Below, in pieces: positions 16,127 through 22,649 of a DNA stretch of 64,000 bases. The notes under the pieces were generated by a model. That model ran no database searches. It was not told the origin of the DNA and saw only the letters and a program-made list of their open reading frames with translations. This DNA comes from a virus. The stretch spans positions 1-64,000 of the IMG/VR virus record IMGVR_UViG_3300042485_002236, one strand, 5' to 3'. The stretch's first letter is position 1. Each line of letters opens with the position of its first letter. The position numbers and the translations under genes are program-made.

Positions 16127-16875
16127 TTACCGAGGTACTGGACTAGCTCTTCAGCACTCTTATTAGCAGTCGTTACATCGATAAAGCGATGAACTAACTC
16201 CTCATCATTATTCCTTCTGGGCGCAACAACTAATAGATTTCCATTTTGAAACTTCACAGTCACAGTATCGAAGGAGTAGTACCTACGGCCACTAGACGCA
16301 CCTTCACGGCTCACCGTCACTTCAGCCCCAGGAGCAAGCTTCCGATACTTTTCAGCAGTATAGCTAAGCACTGACTTATTATTTCGAGCAGAACTCATCT
16401 CCCATTGAGCACTTGAGTTCTTTTCAGCTAAGTTCTCTTTCAGCTTCCGGAAGGTAACCCACCGGCCATTACCGTTAATAGTATGGCACTCTACTTTATT
16501 TAGCTCGACACTAAAACCTGCTATCGACTGAACAATCATATCAGAAGTAGCTTCATAACGATCGTAGAGTAGCACACACTTACCATTAACCCGCCGAACA
16601 TCTACAGTAACTATCACCTCATTATCATTCCAGCCATTGGCATTAACATCTGCGTCTTCATTTACCTCCTCCATAGAGAAGCTAAAATCCTTACCTTCGA
16701 TAAAGCCATTTTCTAGCAGTAGAGCCTGCTTACGGAGCAAAGAAGCTTTAGTATTTTCATTACTCTTAGTCAATCGCTCTTTGAATGCTTCTACTCGCGC
16801 TATTTGCTCAACAGTCAATACTTGGTTTTCAATACCGAGAGTAAGCTGATTGGGATCTTGAATTTCATTTATCAT
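16123..16875 (-). CDS. Hypothetical protein
   Basis: 250 residues. N-terminal helix pair (about 20-60), then a beta-rich part with several 'VTVDVRRVNGKCVLLYDRYE' type strands and a basic C-terminal segment. Largest product of the small-gene array, with its own promoter at 16902-16933. Unrecognised. Confidence 0.65.
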   Translation of the reverse strand: MINEIQDPNQLTLGIENQVLTVEQIARVEAFKERLTKSNENTKASLLRKQALLLENGFIEGKDFSFSMEEVNEDADVNANGWNDNEVIVTVDVRRVNGKCVLLYDRYEATSDMIVQSIAGFSVELNKVECHTINGNGRWVTFRKLKENLAEKNSSAQWEMSSARNNKSVLSYTAEKYRKLAPGAEVTVSREGASSGRRYYSFDTVTVKFQNGNLLVVAPRRNNDEELVHRFIDVTTANKSAEELVQYLGK

Positions 16876-16901
16876 AACCTTTGTTTGTTTTTAATTATAC
16901 C

Positions 16902-16933
16902 TAAATATACGAACTAACTTTTAACTAACCAAC
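16902..16933 (-). promoter_or_regulatory. Early-type promoter for 16123-16875
   Basis: Minus strand GTTG, 20 nt, TATATTTA; leader with AACAAACAAAGGTT before the ATG. Confidence 0.75.
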
Positions 16934-17112
16934 CCTTTTCGTTCTTCCAAAAGATATTCTACCTGCTCTAAAGGCATACTTAATATCAACTGCCTTAGCA
17001 TCTGATATTCCATTCCTACTTTATGAAGGATAAACTCCATCGTTTCGCCATCACAATCGATATCAATTAGCAAATCAATTACTGTATCTACTATAACTTT
17101 ATTATCTTTCAT
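16921..17112 (-). CDS. Hypothetical small helical protein
   Basis: 63 residues, acidic and leucine-rich (TVIDLLIDIDCDGETMEFIL...). Its last codons overlap the -33 part of the next promoter. Unrecognised. Confidence 0.6.
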   Translation of the reverse strand: MKDNKVIVDTVIDLLIDIDCDGETMEFILHKVGMEYQMLRQLILSMPLEQVEYLLEERKGLVS

Positions 17113-17138
17113 AACCTTTGTTTGTTTTTAATTATACC

Positions 17139-17170
17139 TAAATATACGAACTAAGATCTTAGGAGACAAC
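17139..17170 (-). promoter_or_regulatory. Early-type promoter for 16921-17112
   Basis: Minus strand GTTG, 20 nt, TATATTTA. Confidence 0.75.
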
Positions 17171-17670
17171 TATTTTTCAAAAAGTGCTCCGTGGATTTGA
17201 GCATCGATGAAATTGATGATATCTGCTCTATCAAATCCTTCTTCCTGCAAATCAAAAGCCAAACTCTTAACCACAGATCTTAAAATCGCAACATCAGCAA
17301 TTCGAACCAGCCCATCCATTCGCAGGAATGTATCATCGATTTGATCATCGGTTTGTTCATTCATGAAACCCCATAGTCGGGTGATATACCGGGGGTAATT
17401 ATAGCCCTGGGTATCAACTAAGAAATATCCATCGGTAGTCGTATTATGAAATACATAAAACTGCTGATCTCCATCAAGAGTAAAAATATCCATCAAATCA
17501 ACATCATCATCGAAATCCAAAACCGGGAAGGATTTTATAGCCGCTTTGGTTTCATCTGACAGATGTATAAACATGCTAGCAGTAGATTCGCTAAAACTAT
17601 TCACTTTTCGGGCGTAAGTAATGCGAGTTAATACTTCGTAAACCCCTTCATTTAATTCATTTGCTTTCAT
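17170..17670 (-). CDS. Hypothetical acidic protein
   Basis: 166 residues with many Asp (DFDDDVDLMDIFTLDGDQ...). The stop codon begins on the last base of the next promoter. Unrecognised; early host-interaction protein by position. Confidence 0.65.
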   Translation of the reverse strand: MKANELNEGVYEVLTRITYARKVNSFSESTASMFIHLSDETKAAIKSFPVLDFDDDVDLMDIFTLDGDQQFYVFHNTTTDGYFLVDTQGYNYPRYITRLWGFMNEQTDDQIDDTFLRMDGLVRIADVAILRSVVKSLAFDLQEEGFDRADIINFIDAQIHGALFEK

Positions 17671-17696
17671 AACCTTTGTTTGTTTTTAATTATACC

Positions 17697-17728
17697 TAAA
17701 TATACGAACTAAGTTAACACGAACCAAC
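17697..17728 (-). promoter_or_regulatory. Early-type promoter for 17170-17670
   Basis: Minus strand GTTG, 20 nt, TATATTTA. Confidence 0.75.
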
Positions 17729-17735
17729 TTTTATT

Positions 17736-17939
17736 TTAATTTTCTTCGAGGAATTCGATAATAGACTCGAATTCAGCAGGGTCATCGACCGCGTAACCAT
17801 CTTTTGTGGTTATTACCGTATCAATAATCTTATCGCTATCTGCCTGGTAGTAATCTTTTACAATGTAAACGCTTGAGCCGTCTTGAACAATTGTCTCGAT
17901 TACCTTTTGAACCTCCGTGGTTGTTTTTAGTATTTCCAT
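17736..17939 (-). CDS. Hypothetical small acidic protein
   Basis: 67 residues, alternating beta pattern (SVYIVKDYYQADSDKIIDTVITTKDGY) and an acidic C-terminal helix. Own promoter. Unrecognised. Confidence 0.65.
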   Translation of the reverse strand: MEILKTTTEVQKVIETIVQDGSSVYIVKDYYQADSDKIIDTVITTKDGYAVDDPAEFESIIEFLEEN

Positions 17940-17965
17940 AACCTTTGTTTGTTTTTAATTATATC

Positions 17966-17997
17966 TAAAGATACGAACTATATTCTAATCTTCCAAC
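17966..17997 (-). promoter_or_regulatory. Early-type promoter for 17736-17939
   Basis: Minus strand GTTG, 20 nt, TATCTTTA. Its -33 part lies inside the 3' end of the next gene upstream. Confidence 0.75.
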
Positions 17998-18152
17998 TCC
18001 TCAATCAAATCTTTATTTTCTTTTAGAAGCTGAATCAAACGAATCCTATATCGTTCATCTCTTTCATTTCCAGCTACATCTGAAATATTCGCTAAACAAT
18101 CTAAAAGATCGCTATACGTATTCTCGAATCGACAGTAACTCATATTTGCCAT
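17985..18152 (-). CDS. Hypothetical 55-residue protein
   Basis: Starts MANMSYCRFENTY and ends EELED. Preceded by AAATAAAGGTT. The stop of the 48-residue gene is five bases upstream, so both share the promoter at 18331-18362. Confidence 0.55.
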   Translation of the reverse strand: MANMSYCRFENTYSDLLDCLANISDVAGNERDERYRIRLIQLLKENKDLIEELED

Positions 18153-18157
18153 AACCT

Positions 18158-18304
18158 TTATTTTTTATTTACTTCGTAATTATTGACTGTATCAATTACT
18201 ATTTTACAAATAGTATCAAGGACTTTATCATCATGTCCATCTAAGTAAGTAATTAGATTAAACTGTAAAGTTTCTTTTAACTCTCTTATTGTTTTAATTT
18301 CCAT
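18158..18304 (-). CDS. Hypothetical 48-residue protein
   Basis: Starts MEIKTIRELKETLQF; helical, with a central DGHDDK turn. Standard AACAAACAAAGGTT leader. First gene of a two-gene unit. Confidence 0.55.
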   Translation of the reverse strand: MEIKTIRELKETLQFNLITYLDGHDDKVLDTICKIVIDTVNNYEVNKK

Positions 18305-18330
18305 AACCTTTGTTTGTTTTTAATTATACC

Positions 18331-18362
18331 TAAAGATACGAACTATACTGGTAGGATACTAC
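18331..18362 (-). promoter_or_regulatory. Early-type promoter for 18158-18304, weak -33
   Basis: TATCTTTA and the AGTTCG context are intact, but the -33 word is GTAG, not GTTG. Confidence 0.5.
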
Positions 18363-18364
18363 TA

Positions 18365-18475
18365 CTAACTGGGGAGGTTATCAATTTCATCATTCACCCA
18401 TTCCTTCTCACCTGGACCTAGCTGGTCGTAGTCCATTCCAAATTCATTTTGAGCAAGTACATCACGTACATCCAT
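18365..18475 (-). CDS. Hypothetical 36-residue protein
   Basis: Starts MDVRDVLAQNEFGMDY and ends DNLPS. Its own promoter, a terminator-linked leader and the CAACGGTT start context argue that it is real in spite of its size. Confidence 0.5.
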   Translation of the reverse strand: MDVRDVLAQNEFGMDYDQLGPGEKEWVNDEIDNLPS

Positions 18476-18497
18476 AACCGTTGTTTTTAATTATACC

Positions 18498-18529
18498 TAA
18501 ATATAGTAAATAAAAAGGGAGGAACCAAC
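18498..18529 (-). promoter_or_regulatory. Promoter for 18365-18475 with its -33 in a terminator loop
   Basis: Minus strand GTTG, 20 nt, TATATTTA. The GTTG is the loop of the terminator hairpin at 18517-18537. Confidence 0.75.
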
Positions 18530-18537
18530 TTCCTCCC
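18517..18537 (-). terminator. Intrinsic terminator after 18545-18691
   Basis: Perfect 8-bp stem GGGAGGAA/TTCCTCCC, loop GTTGG, then TTTTTATTT on the minus strand. It begins 8 bp past the stop of the 48-residue gene and overlaps the next promoter. Confidence 0.8.
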
Positions 18538-18544
18538 CTAAAAT

Positions 18545-18691
18545 TTATTTTATATATTGCTCCAATAAATCTTTTGCTTCTTCTATTGTGCTACTCATTA
18601 GCAAATCCCATCCATTTATTCCATAATCTTCCTCAAAAGAAGCTATTACAGATTTAGGGAGGGTGTCTAAGTAGTCTACTACTGTCTTCAT
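18545..18691 (-). CDS. Hypothetical 48-residue protein
   Basis: Starts MKTVVDYLDTLPKSV, ends LLEQYIK; contains NGWDLLMSST. Own promoter and terminator. Unrecognised. Confidence 0.6.
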   Translation of the reverse strand: MKTVVDYLDTLPKSVIASFEEDYGINGWDLLMSSTIEEAKDLLEQYIK

Positions 18692-18717
18692 AACCTTTGT
18701 TTGTTTTTAATTATACC

Positions 18718-18749
18718 TAAAGATAAGAAAGAGGGTCAGTATAACCAAC
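18718..18749 (-). promoter_or_regulatory. Early-type promoter for 18545-18691
   Basis: Minus strand GTTG, 20 nt, TATCTTTA. GGGT...ACCC and TCTTTCTT in the spacer suggest a weaker fused terminator. Confidence 0.7.
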
Positions 18750-18766
18750 CCCCTAACTAACTTTTA

Positions 18767-19009
18767 TTAAACAAATTCCAATACTTCTGCTAATTCCATC
18801 TCCTCTAAGTCGTCCCGGGTTTCGATATCTTCACCAAACACCAATTCGATATCAGCATCTTCTAGTATCAAACAGATATCTTTTCCCATAACACGGCCCA
18901 TCAACTGGATTTCCTTTGCAGTAAGCTGCTCAGTAAATACTTCTTCTACTTCACCTGTTTCATAATTCCAAGTGAATCCAAATACATTATCTTTTAACTT
19001 TATATTCAT
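18767..19009 (-). CDS. Hypothetical acidic protein
   Basis: 80 residues with a strongly acidic second half (LILEDADIELVFGEDIETRDDLEEME). Charge resembles DNA mimics or inhibitors, but nothing more specific can be said. Confidence 0.65.
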   Translation of the reverse strand: MNIKLKDNVFGFTWNYETGEVEEVFTEQLTAKEIQLMGRVMGKDICLILEDADIELVFGEDIETRDDLEEMELAEVLEFV

Positions 19010-19032
19010 AACCTTTATTTTTAATTTGTATC

Positions 19033-19064
19033 TAAATATACGAACGATATTTCAATTAAGCAAC
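19033..19064 (-). promoter_or_regulatory. Early-type promoter for 18767-19009
   Basis: Minus strand GTTG, 20 nt, TATATTTA; shorter leader ending AAATAAAGGTT. Confidence 0.75.
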
Positions 19065-19084
19065 TACCTTTATTTTATTTCATA

Positions 19085-19357
19085 CTACTTTCCTTCTAAT
19101 TCAGATTCTACATAGTATTTATTTCCTGGGAAGGATTCTGATTTTACTAAATAAAATGGTTTGTCTTCATCTTCCTTATTTATACAATTTTCATCTAAAT
19201 CTCGCTGAAGTAATTCAACTGTAATAGGATCTTCAGTATTTGTTAAAGCTTCCTTTAAATTAGGTTTTACACCTAATACTATAACTTCTTCCTCACCCCC
19301 ATAAGTTACTAAGTTATCACCGATTTTAAATTTGAAACTACTTCCTAAGCCTTTCAT
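19085..19357 (-). CDS. Hypothetical small protein
   Basis: 90 residues, beta-rich start (FKFKIGDNLVTYGGEEEVIVLGV) reminiscent of small SH3-like barrels. Own promoter. No family assigned. Confidence 0.65.
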   Translation of the reverse strand: MKGLGSSFKFKIGDNLVTYGGEEEVIVLGVKPNLKEALTNTEDPITVELLQRDLDENCINKEDEDKPFYLVKSESFPGNKYYVESELEGK

Positions 19358-19380
19358 AACCTTTATTTTTAATTTGTATC

Positions 19381-19412
19381 TAAATATACGAACTAAATTT
19401 CAATTAAGCAAC
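19381..19412 (-). promoter_or_regulatory. Early-type promoter for 19085-19357
   Basis: Minus strand GTTG, 20 nt, TATATTTA; near copy of the promoter at 19033. Confidence 0.75.
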
Positions 19413-19570
19413 TACTTCATAAACTTTCTGTACCTCTCTATCGCCCCTTCAGGAGTGTAAGCATTGATGTACAGACCTACTGTACAGTCTTTTTTATTAA
19501 CCAGGTATGTGTTAGTATAACCCGGACCCTGCATATACACCTGTACCCGGTACTGAGTACTCATTCTCAT
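19412..19570 (-). CDS. Hypothetical 52-residue protein
   Basis: Starts MRMSTQYRVQVY and ends RYRKFMK. The ATG overlaps the stop of the 64-residue gene as ATGA. Its 'A-x-x-P-E-G-A-I-E-R-Y' helix and beta start resemble tiny phage domains seen also in 19837-20247, but no family was recognised. Confidence 0.6.
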   Translation of the reverse strand: MRMSTQYRVQVYMQGPGYTNTYLVNKKDCTVGLYINAYTPEGAIERYRKFMK

Positions 19571-19761
19571 TTGCGATTATCCGCAAAGAAATTCATTACC
19601 TCCTCATATTCATCTTCATCTAATACCGGTAACCCTGAGACTGCCTCAGTCAATTCCTCTGAATAGGACATTAAATCTTCGTAATAGAAGAGGTTATATA
19701 TATTACCACCAAATTTGATAGTATAATTGATAGTCTGATTTTTAACTTCTACTGATTCCAT
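19567..19761 (-). CDS. Hypothetical small acidic protein
   Basis: 64 residues, beta start (VEVKNQTINYTIKFGGNIYNLFYY) and acidic helical end. First gene of a two-gene unit behind the promoter at 19786. Confidence 0.65.
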   Translation of the reverse strand: MESVEVKNQTINYTIKFGGNIYNLFYYEDLMSYSEELTEAVSGLPVLDEDEYEEVMNFFADNRK

Positions 19762-19785
19762 AACCGTTTGTTTTTTAATTATACC

Positions 19786-19817
19786 TAAAGATAAGAAGGA
19801 AGGTTAGTTAAACCAAC
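19786..19817 (-). promoter_or_regulatory. Early-type promoter for 19567-19761
   Basis: Minus strand GTTG, 20 nt, TATCTTTA; GGTT...AACC and CTTCCTTCTT in the spacer suggest another partly fused terminator. Confidence 0.75.
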
Positions 19818-19836
19818 CCCCTCCTAAACTTTTTTT

Positions 19837-20247
19837 TTAAGCAGCAACCTCCTCATTCATCTGGTAGGCGTAGCTTTCCCATGAATTCGCATTGACGGAC
19901 TTATACTGATACTGACTATACAAAGCAGTCTTATAGAGATCCTGATTGATATCCCCAACCTTAATCTCAACTAACAGCCCTTCTGCAATCCAGATCTTCT
20001 TCCCTACCCGGGCATAGACCGTTGAATCAAAGTCATCATTTATAACCTTAGCGATAGAATGGACTGACTTTAACTTATACCGACGAAAGACCTCAATGGC
20101 TGATTCTGCTTCGGTAGTACTGGTGGCCATAAATCCGGCCTGACACTTTACAATCACCCGATATTTTCCCTTACCGCACATATCGGTAGATTCTTTATGG
20201 AAGACCCTAAGATCCCTATTTGCAATATTGTTTACTAACTTATTCAT
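19837..20247 (-). CDS. Hypothetical protein
   Basis: 136 residues, mixed alpha/beta, with an internal 'AESAIEVFRRYKLKSVHSIAKVI' helix. Own promoter. Unrecognised. Confidence 0.65.
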   Translation of the reverse strand: MNKLVNNIANRDLRVFHKESTDMCGKGKYRVIVKCQAGFMATSTTEAESAIEVFRRYKLKSVHSIAKVINDDFDSTVYARVGKKIWIAEGLLVEIKVGDINQDLYKTALYSQYQYKSVNANSWESYAYQMNEEVAA

Positions 20248-20270
20248 AACCGTTTGTTTTTAATTATACC

Positions 20271-20302
20271 TAAATATACGAACTATATTTTGGGTAACCA
20301 AA
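20271..20302 (-). promoter_or_regulatory. Early-type promoter for 19837-20247
   Basis: TATATTTA with TTTG, rather than GTTG, 20 nt upstream. Confidence 0.65.
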
Positions 20303-20458
20303 TCAAAACTGGATTAAATCAAATATTTGTTCTCCTGTACCTTCTCCATTAAGTGTCACCTCATAACTCGGATCCATTCCATTAATTATGACAGACTCTA
20401 TTAATTCCTCTAATGTTTCAAATTCTGCTTTAAAATAGCTACAATCTAATGAATACAT
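20303..20458 (-). CDS. Hypothetical 51-residue protein
   Basis: Starts MYSLDCSYFKAEFETL and ends IFDLIQF; acidic. Own promoter and AACAACGGTT leader. Confidence 0.6.
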   Translation of the reverse strand: MYSLDCSYFKAEFETLEELIESVIINGMDPSYEVTLNGEGTGEQIFDLIQF

Positions 20459-20484
20459 AACCGTTGTTTGTTTTTAATTATACC

Positions 20485-20516
20485 TAAAGATAGGTACAAA
20501 CTATTTTCAATCCAAC
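20485..20516 (-). promoter_or_regulatory. Early-type promoter for 20303-20458
   Basis: Minus strand GTTG, 20 nt, TATCTTTA. Confidence 0.7.
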
Positions 20517-20664
20517 TAAAATAAAGTTTGTCACTAAAAGATTTTTTCGTACATTTAGGATGGTTGACGGGCCTGCCCTTGGAAGAGAGGCGGAAGAGTA
20601 GACGGGCCGGTACCTTATACTCAAACCTTAAAGCTTTACTTTAACTTAAAGCTTTGCTTGAAGT

Positions 20665-21012
20665 CTAGACTGCAGTCACCATGTAGGCTAGTACACCTAC
20701 TGCTATGGCTAGACCTATACCTGCCTTTAGCTTTTTATCTAACTCCGGCCCTAGCAGATACCAGACCGAAGCACAGAAGCCCGGGGCGATCACCAGCCAC
20801 ATATCCGAAGAGGCGTCTGGGTATGTTACCCCTAAGTAGATTAGCGCTACTACTCCTATAAGGCTTCCTCTGAAGCTAGCCTTTAGTACCCCGGGCAGGT
20901 CCTCTCTACTGGACAGTAAAGTAGCTAGGGAGTAGACCCAGCCAAAAACTCCTCCTACTAGCAGCATCACCACTAGCGCTATCCCGCTCAAATCTTTTAC
21001 CAACTTTGTCAT
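20665..21012 (-). CDS. Small integral membrane protein
   Basis: 115 residues with about four hydrophobic segments (about 8-30, 50-66, 72-88, 95-113). Higher GC than its neighbours. Own promoter at 21030-21061. Unrecognised; early inner-membrane protein. Confidence 0.65.
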   Translation of the reverse strand: MTKLVKDLSGIALVVMLLVGGVFGWVYSLATLLSSREDLPGVLKASFRGSLIGVVALIYLGVTYPDASSDMWLVIAPGFCASVWYLLGPELDKKLKAGIGLAIAVGVLAYMVTAV

Positions 21013-21029
21013 AACCTTTTTCTTTCATC

Positions 21030-21061
21030 TAAAGATACGAACCCTTAGAGCAGGAGACAAC
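21030..21061 (-). promoter_or_regulatory. Early-type promoter for 20665-21012
   Basis: Minus strand GTTG, 20 nt, TATCTTTA, at the edge of the ACGGTT repeat array. Confidence 0.7.
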
Positions 21062-21068
21062 TTTCAGG

Positions 21069-21340
21069 ACGGTTTTTTCCCTACGGTTTACCAGACGGTT
21101 ACCTCCGTACGGTTTTCTAAAACCTTAAAGCTTTACTTTAACTGTTCCAGTCTCCAGGTTTATAACCAGCCTTACAGACGGCTGTACGGTACTCTCTACG
21201 ATTTTCTCCCTACGGTTACCTTGTACGGTTTCCTCTGGACGGTTACCTAGTAGGTACGGTTTTCTGCCGGTTAAAGCACTGATGATTGCATGGACGGTTT
21301 TCTGCATACGGTTTACTAGTCTACGGTTTTATCTACGGTT
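21069..21340. repeat. ACGGTT iteron array
   Basis: ACGGTT occurs at 21069, 21083, 21095, 21109, 21212, 21225, 21239, 21256, 21294, 21308, 21323 and 21335, plus an outlier at 21531. Spacing is mostly 12-15 bp, all in one orientation; near matches are at 21186, 21198 and 21267. The extended form is about TACGGTTTWCT. Typical of an initiator- or regulator-binding array. Confidence 0.85.
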
Positions 21341-21547
21341 TACTGAATACTTAAAGCTTTACTTTAAGGTTTGAAAAATAATAATTTTCTATAGAAGAAA
21401 AGTTGCAAGGGAGGGAGGCAGGTACTAGCTATTAAAGCTTTGCTTTAACTTCACTCTTTGCTTTAAGTTTATACATAATTTATATCTTAATATCTTTATA
21501 TCACTCTATACAAATATCTTTATATACGCTACGGTTTACTCCCTTCA

Positions 21548-21826
21548 TCATCCTCTCCTAATCATCTTACGTTTTAACCTAATGAGAGAAAGGAGATCAT
21601 CAACTGTCCCGGCTCCAATCCTCCGGCCTTGTACCGAAGTAGGGCCGAAGTTTTGCATTAGTCTCTCATAGTTTATCACCATCCTCAGTCCTGCCTCCAG
21701 ATGCTCTTCCTTGTTACAGCTCCATATCACCGACCTAGTCTTTGCATATGCCTTATCCCAGTCCTGCCATTGTCCTTTACTCTTGCCGTCTTTCATAAGT
21801 ACTTTGTATAAAAAGTTATTCTTCAT
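21548..21826 (-). CDS. Hypothetical protein
   Basis: 92 residues from ATG 21826 (MKNNFLYKVLMKDG), chosen because it overlaps the upstream acidic gene by only 11 bp; a longer frame to 21898 would read deep into that gene. Basic C-terminus (RLKRKMIRRG). Unrecognised. Confidence 0.6.
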   Translation of the reverse strand: MKNNFLYKVLMKDGKSKGQWQDWDKAYAKTRSVIWSCNKEEHLEAGLRMVINYERLMQNFGPTSVQGRRIGAGTVDDLLSLIRLKRKMIRRG

Positions 21827-22001
21827 CCTCAAGGCTATCACTGTAAGTCCTCTTACCGGGGTTATACTCTCTATCATCATCCTGAGAATCATCATCATCG
21901 TACTCCCTCTCTAGCTTCTTTTCTAGCTCTCTTTTCTGGTAGGCTAACGGTGAAGGTATTCCCGAGTAATGATCCCACTCCTGTTCACTCTTCTTCATCA
22001 T
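21816..22001 (-). CDS. Hypothetical charged protein
   Basis: About 61 residues, very rich in Asp/Glu/Arg/Lys (YDDDDSQDDDREY). Several ATGs lie close together (22013, 22001, 21998); 22001 reduces the overlap with the gene upstream. Probably disordered. Unrecognised. Confidence 0.5.
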   Translation of the reverse strand: MMKKSEQEWDHYSGIPSPLAYQKRELEKKLEREYDDDDSQDDDREYNPGKRTYSDSLEDEE

Positions 22002-22119
22002 CCCACTCTTCATTTTCTAGTCCGTCTTGTAACGTGCCATCCCAATCCTTATTCAAAGGAAGGTCCCAATTAAGGTCCCGGAATGCAGGGTCCTGGTCTA
22101 AAGGTATTCTCTTACTCAT
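21985..22119 (-). CDS. Hypothetical 44-residue acidic protein
   Basis: Starts MSKRIPLDQDPAFRDL and ends EWDDEEE. Its ATG overlaps the stop of the 77-residue gene as ATGA. Repeated 'WD' pairs; unrecognised. Confidence 0.55.
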   Translation of the reverse strand: MSKRIPLDQDPAFRDLNWDLPLNKDWDGTLQDGLENEEWDDEEE

Positions 22120-22349
22120 AAAGATGCAATTAACTGTTTAACACTCTTCCACCACTCCGCATGTTCATCGGTCTCAAGACCGAGGTAGTATTCTTCTGTC
22201 ATAGAGACGGCATTCAAACCCTTCCTTATGTTCTCTAACCTCCACTGTAGCATGTCCTGGAAGTTATCAAACCTCTTAACATCCGTGATACCTTCATCAT
22301 CTTTTAGCAGACACACCCACGGCCTCCATCTTATACTTCCGTACTCCAT
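22116..22349 (-). CDS. Hypothetical small protein
   Basis: 77 residues, rich in Trp (five). First gene of an overlapping run down to 21548. No strict GTTG-N20-TATNTTTA site upstream; an AAATTTAG-like sequence near 22383 may serve. Confidence 0.6.
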   Translation of the reverse strand: MEYGSIRWRPWVCLLKDDEGITDVKRFDNFQDMLQWRLENIRKGLNAVSMTEEYYLGLETDEHAEWWKSVKQLIASL

Positions 22350-22484
22350 AACTCTTATTTGTTTTTTATTAATCCTTTTATCTAAATTTTTCCAAGCCCG
22401 GTAGGGCTTTTGATGAGAATGCGCGTGGCACCTTCGGTGCGAGAGAGGGAAACGCCCCTCCGCTCGCCCCTCGGCCTCCCTGCC
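22350..22484. other. GC-rich spacer with hairpins
   Basis: 135 bp. It contains AAGCCC/GGGCTT (22394-22409) and GCACC/GGTGC (22428-22440) hairpins and a C-rich run, unusual in this AT-rich genome. Probably the 3' end of the transcript from 23469 plus the next leader. Confidence 0.5.
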
Positions 22485-22649
22485 CTAGACCTGCTCATAA
22501 AACCTTTCAATGATACCAACCGGAGAGCCTTTCTTATTGAGCTTAACGGCATAAGCCATATCGGCTGTCTTGTAGACTACCTCCCACAGCTGCCCGTCTC
22601 TCTCGAAACGGACAGGTGCGGTGGCTTTCTTATCTCTTATCTTACGCAT
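22485..22649 (-). CDS. Hypothetical 54-residue protein
   Basis: Starts MRKIRDKKATAPVRFERDG and ends ERFYEQV. Basic start and a small beta-like core. ATG overlaps the end of the DUF932 gene (ATGCGTAA), so it is co-translated with it. Confidence 0.6.
   Translation of the reverse strand: MRKIRDKKATAPVRFERDGQLWEVVYKTADMAYAVKLNKKGSPVGIIERFYEQV

Larger units (their letters stand above)
20634..21465. repeat. TTAAAGCTTTACTTTAA hairpin repeats
   Basis: The 17-mer TTAAAGCTTTACTTTAA or a close variant (TTAAAGCTTTGCTTTAA) occurs near 20634, 20650, 21125, 21351 and 21434, with a diverged copy near 21450. Each copy can fold on itself (TTAAAG/CTTTAA). The copies surround and punctuate the ACGGTT array. 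Confidence 0.75.
21013..21547. other. Repeat-rich region without convincing gene (origin candidate)
   Basis: 535 bp containing the iteron array, three hairpin-repeat loci and, at 21465-21530, an AT-rich block with repeated TATCTTTATAT words. A 60-codon frame at 21125-21307 is made of repeat sequence and is not counted as a gene. Confidence 0.7.

Noticed and set aside
21125-21307. 60-codon minus-strand frame
   Set aside because: It is built from ACGGTT repeat units, has no AAAGG leader and no promoter of the usual type; counted as repeat DNA.
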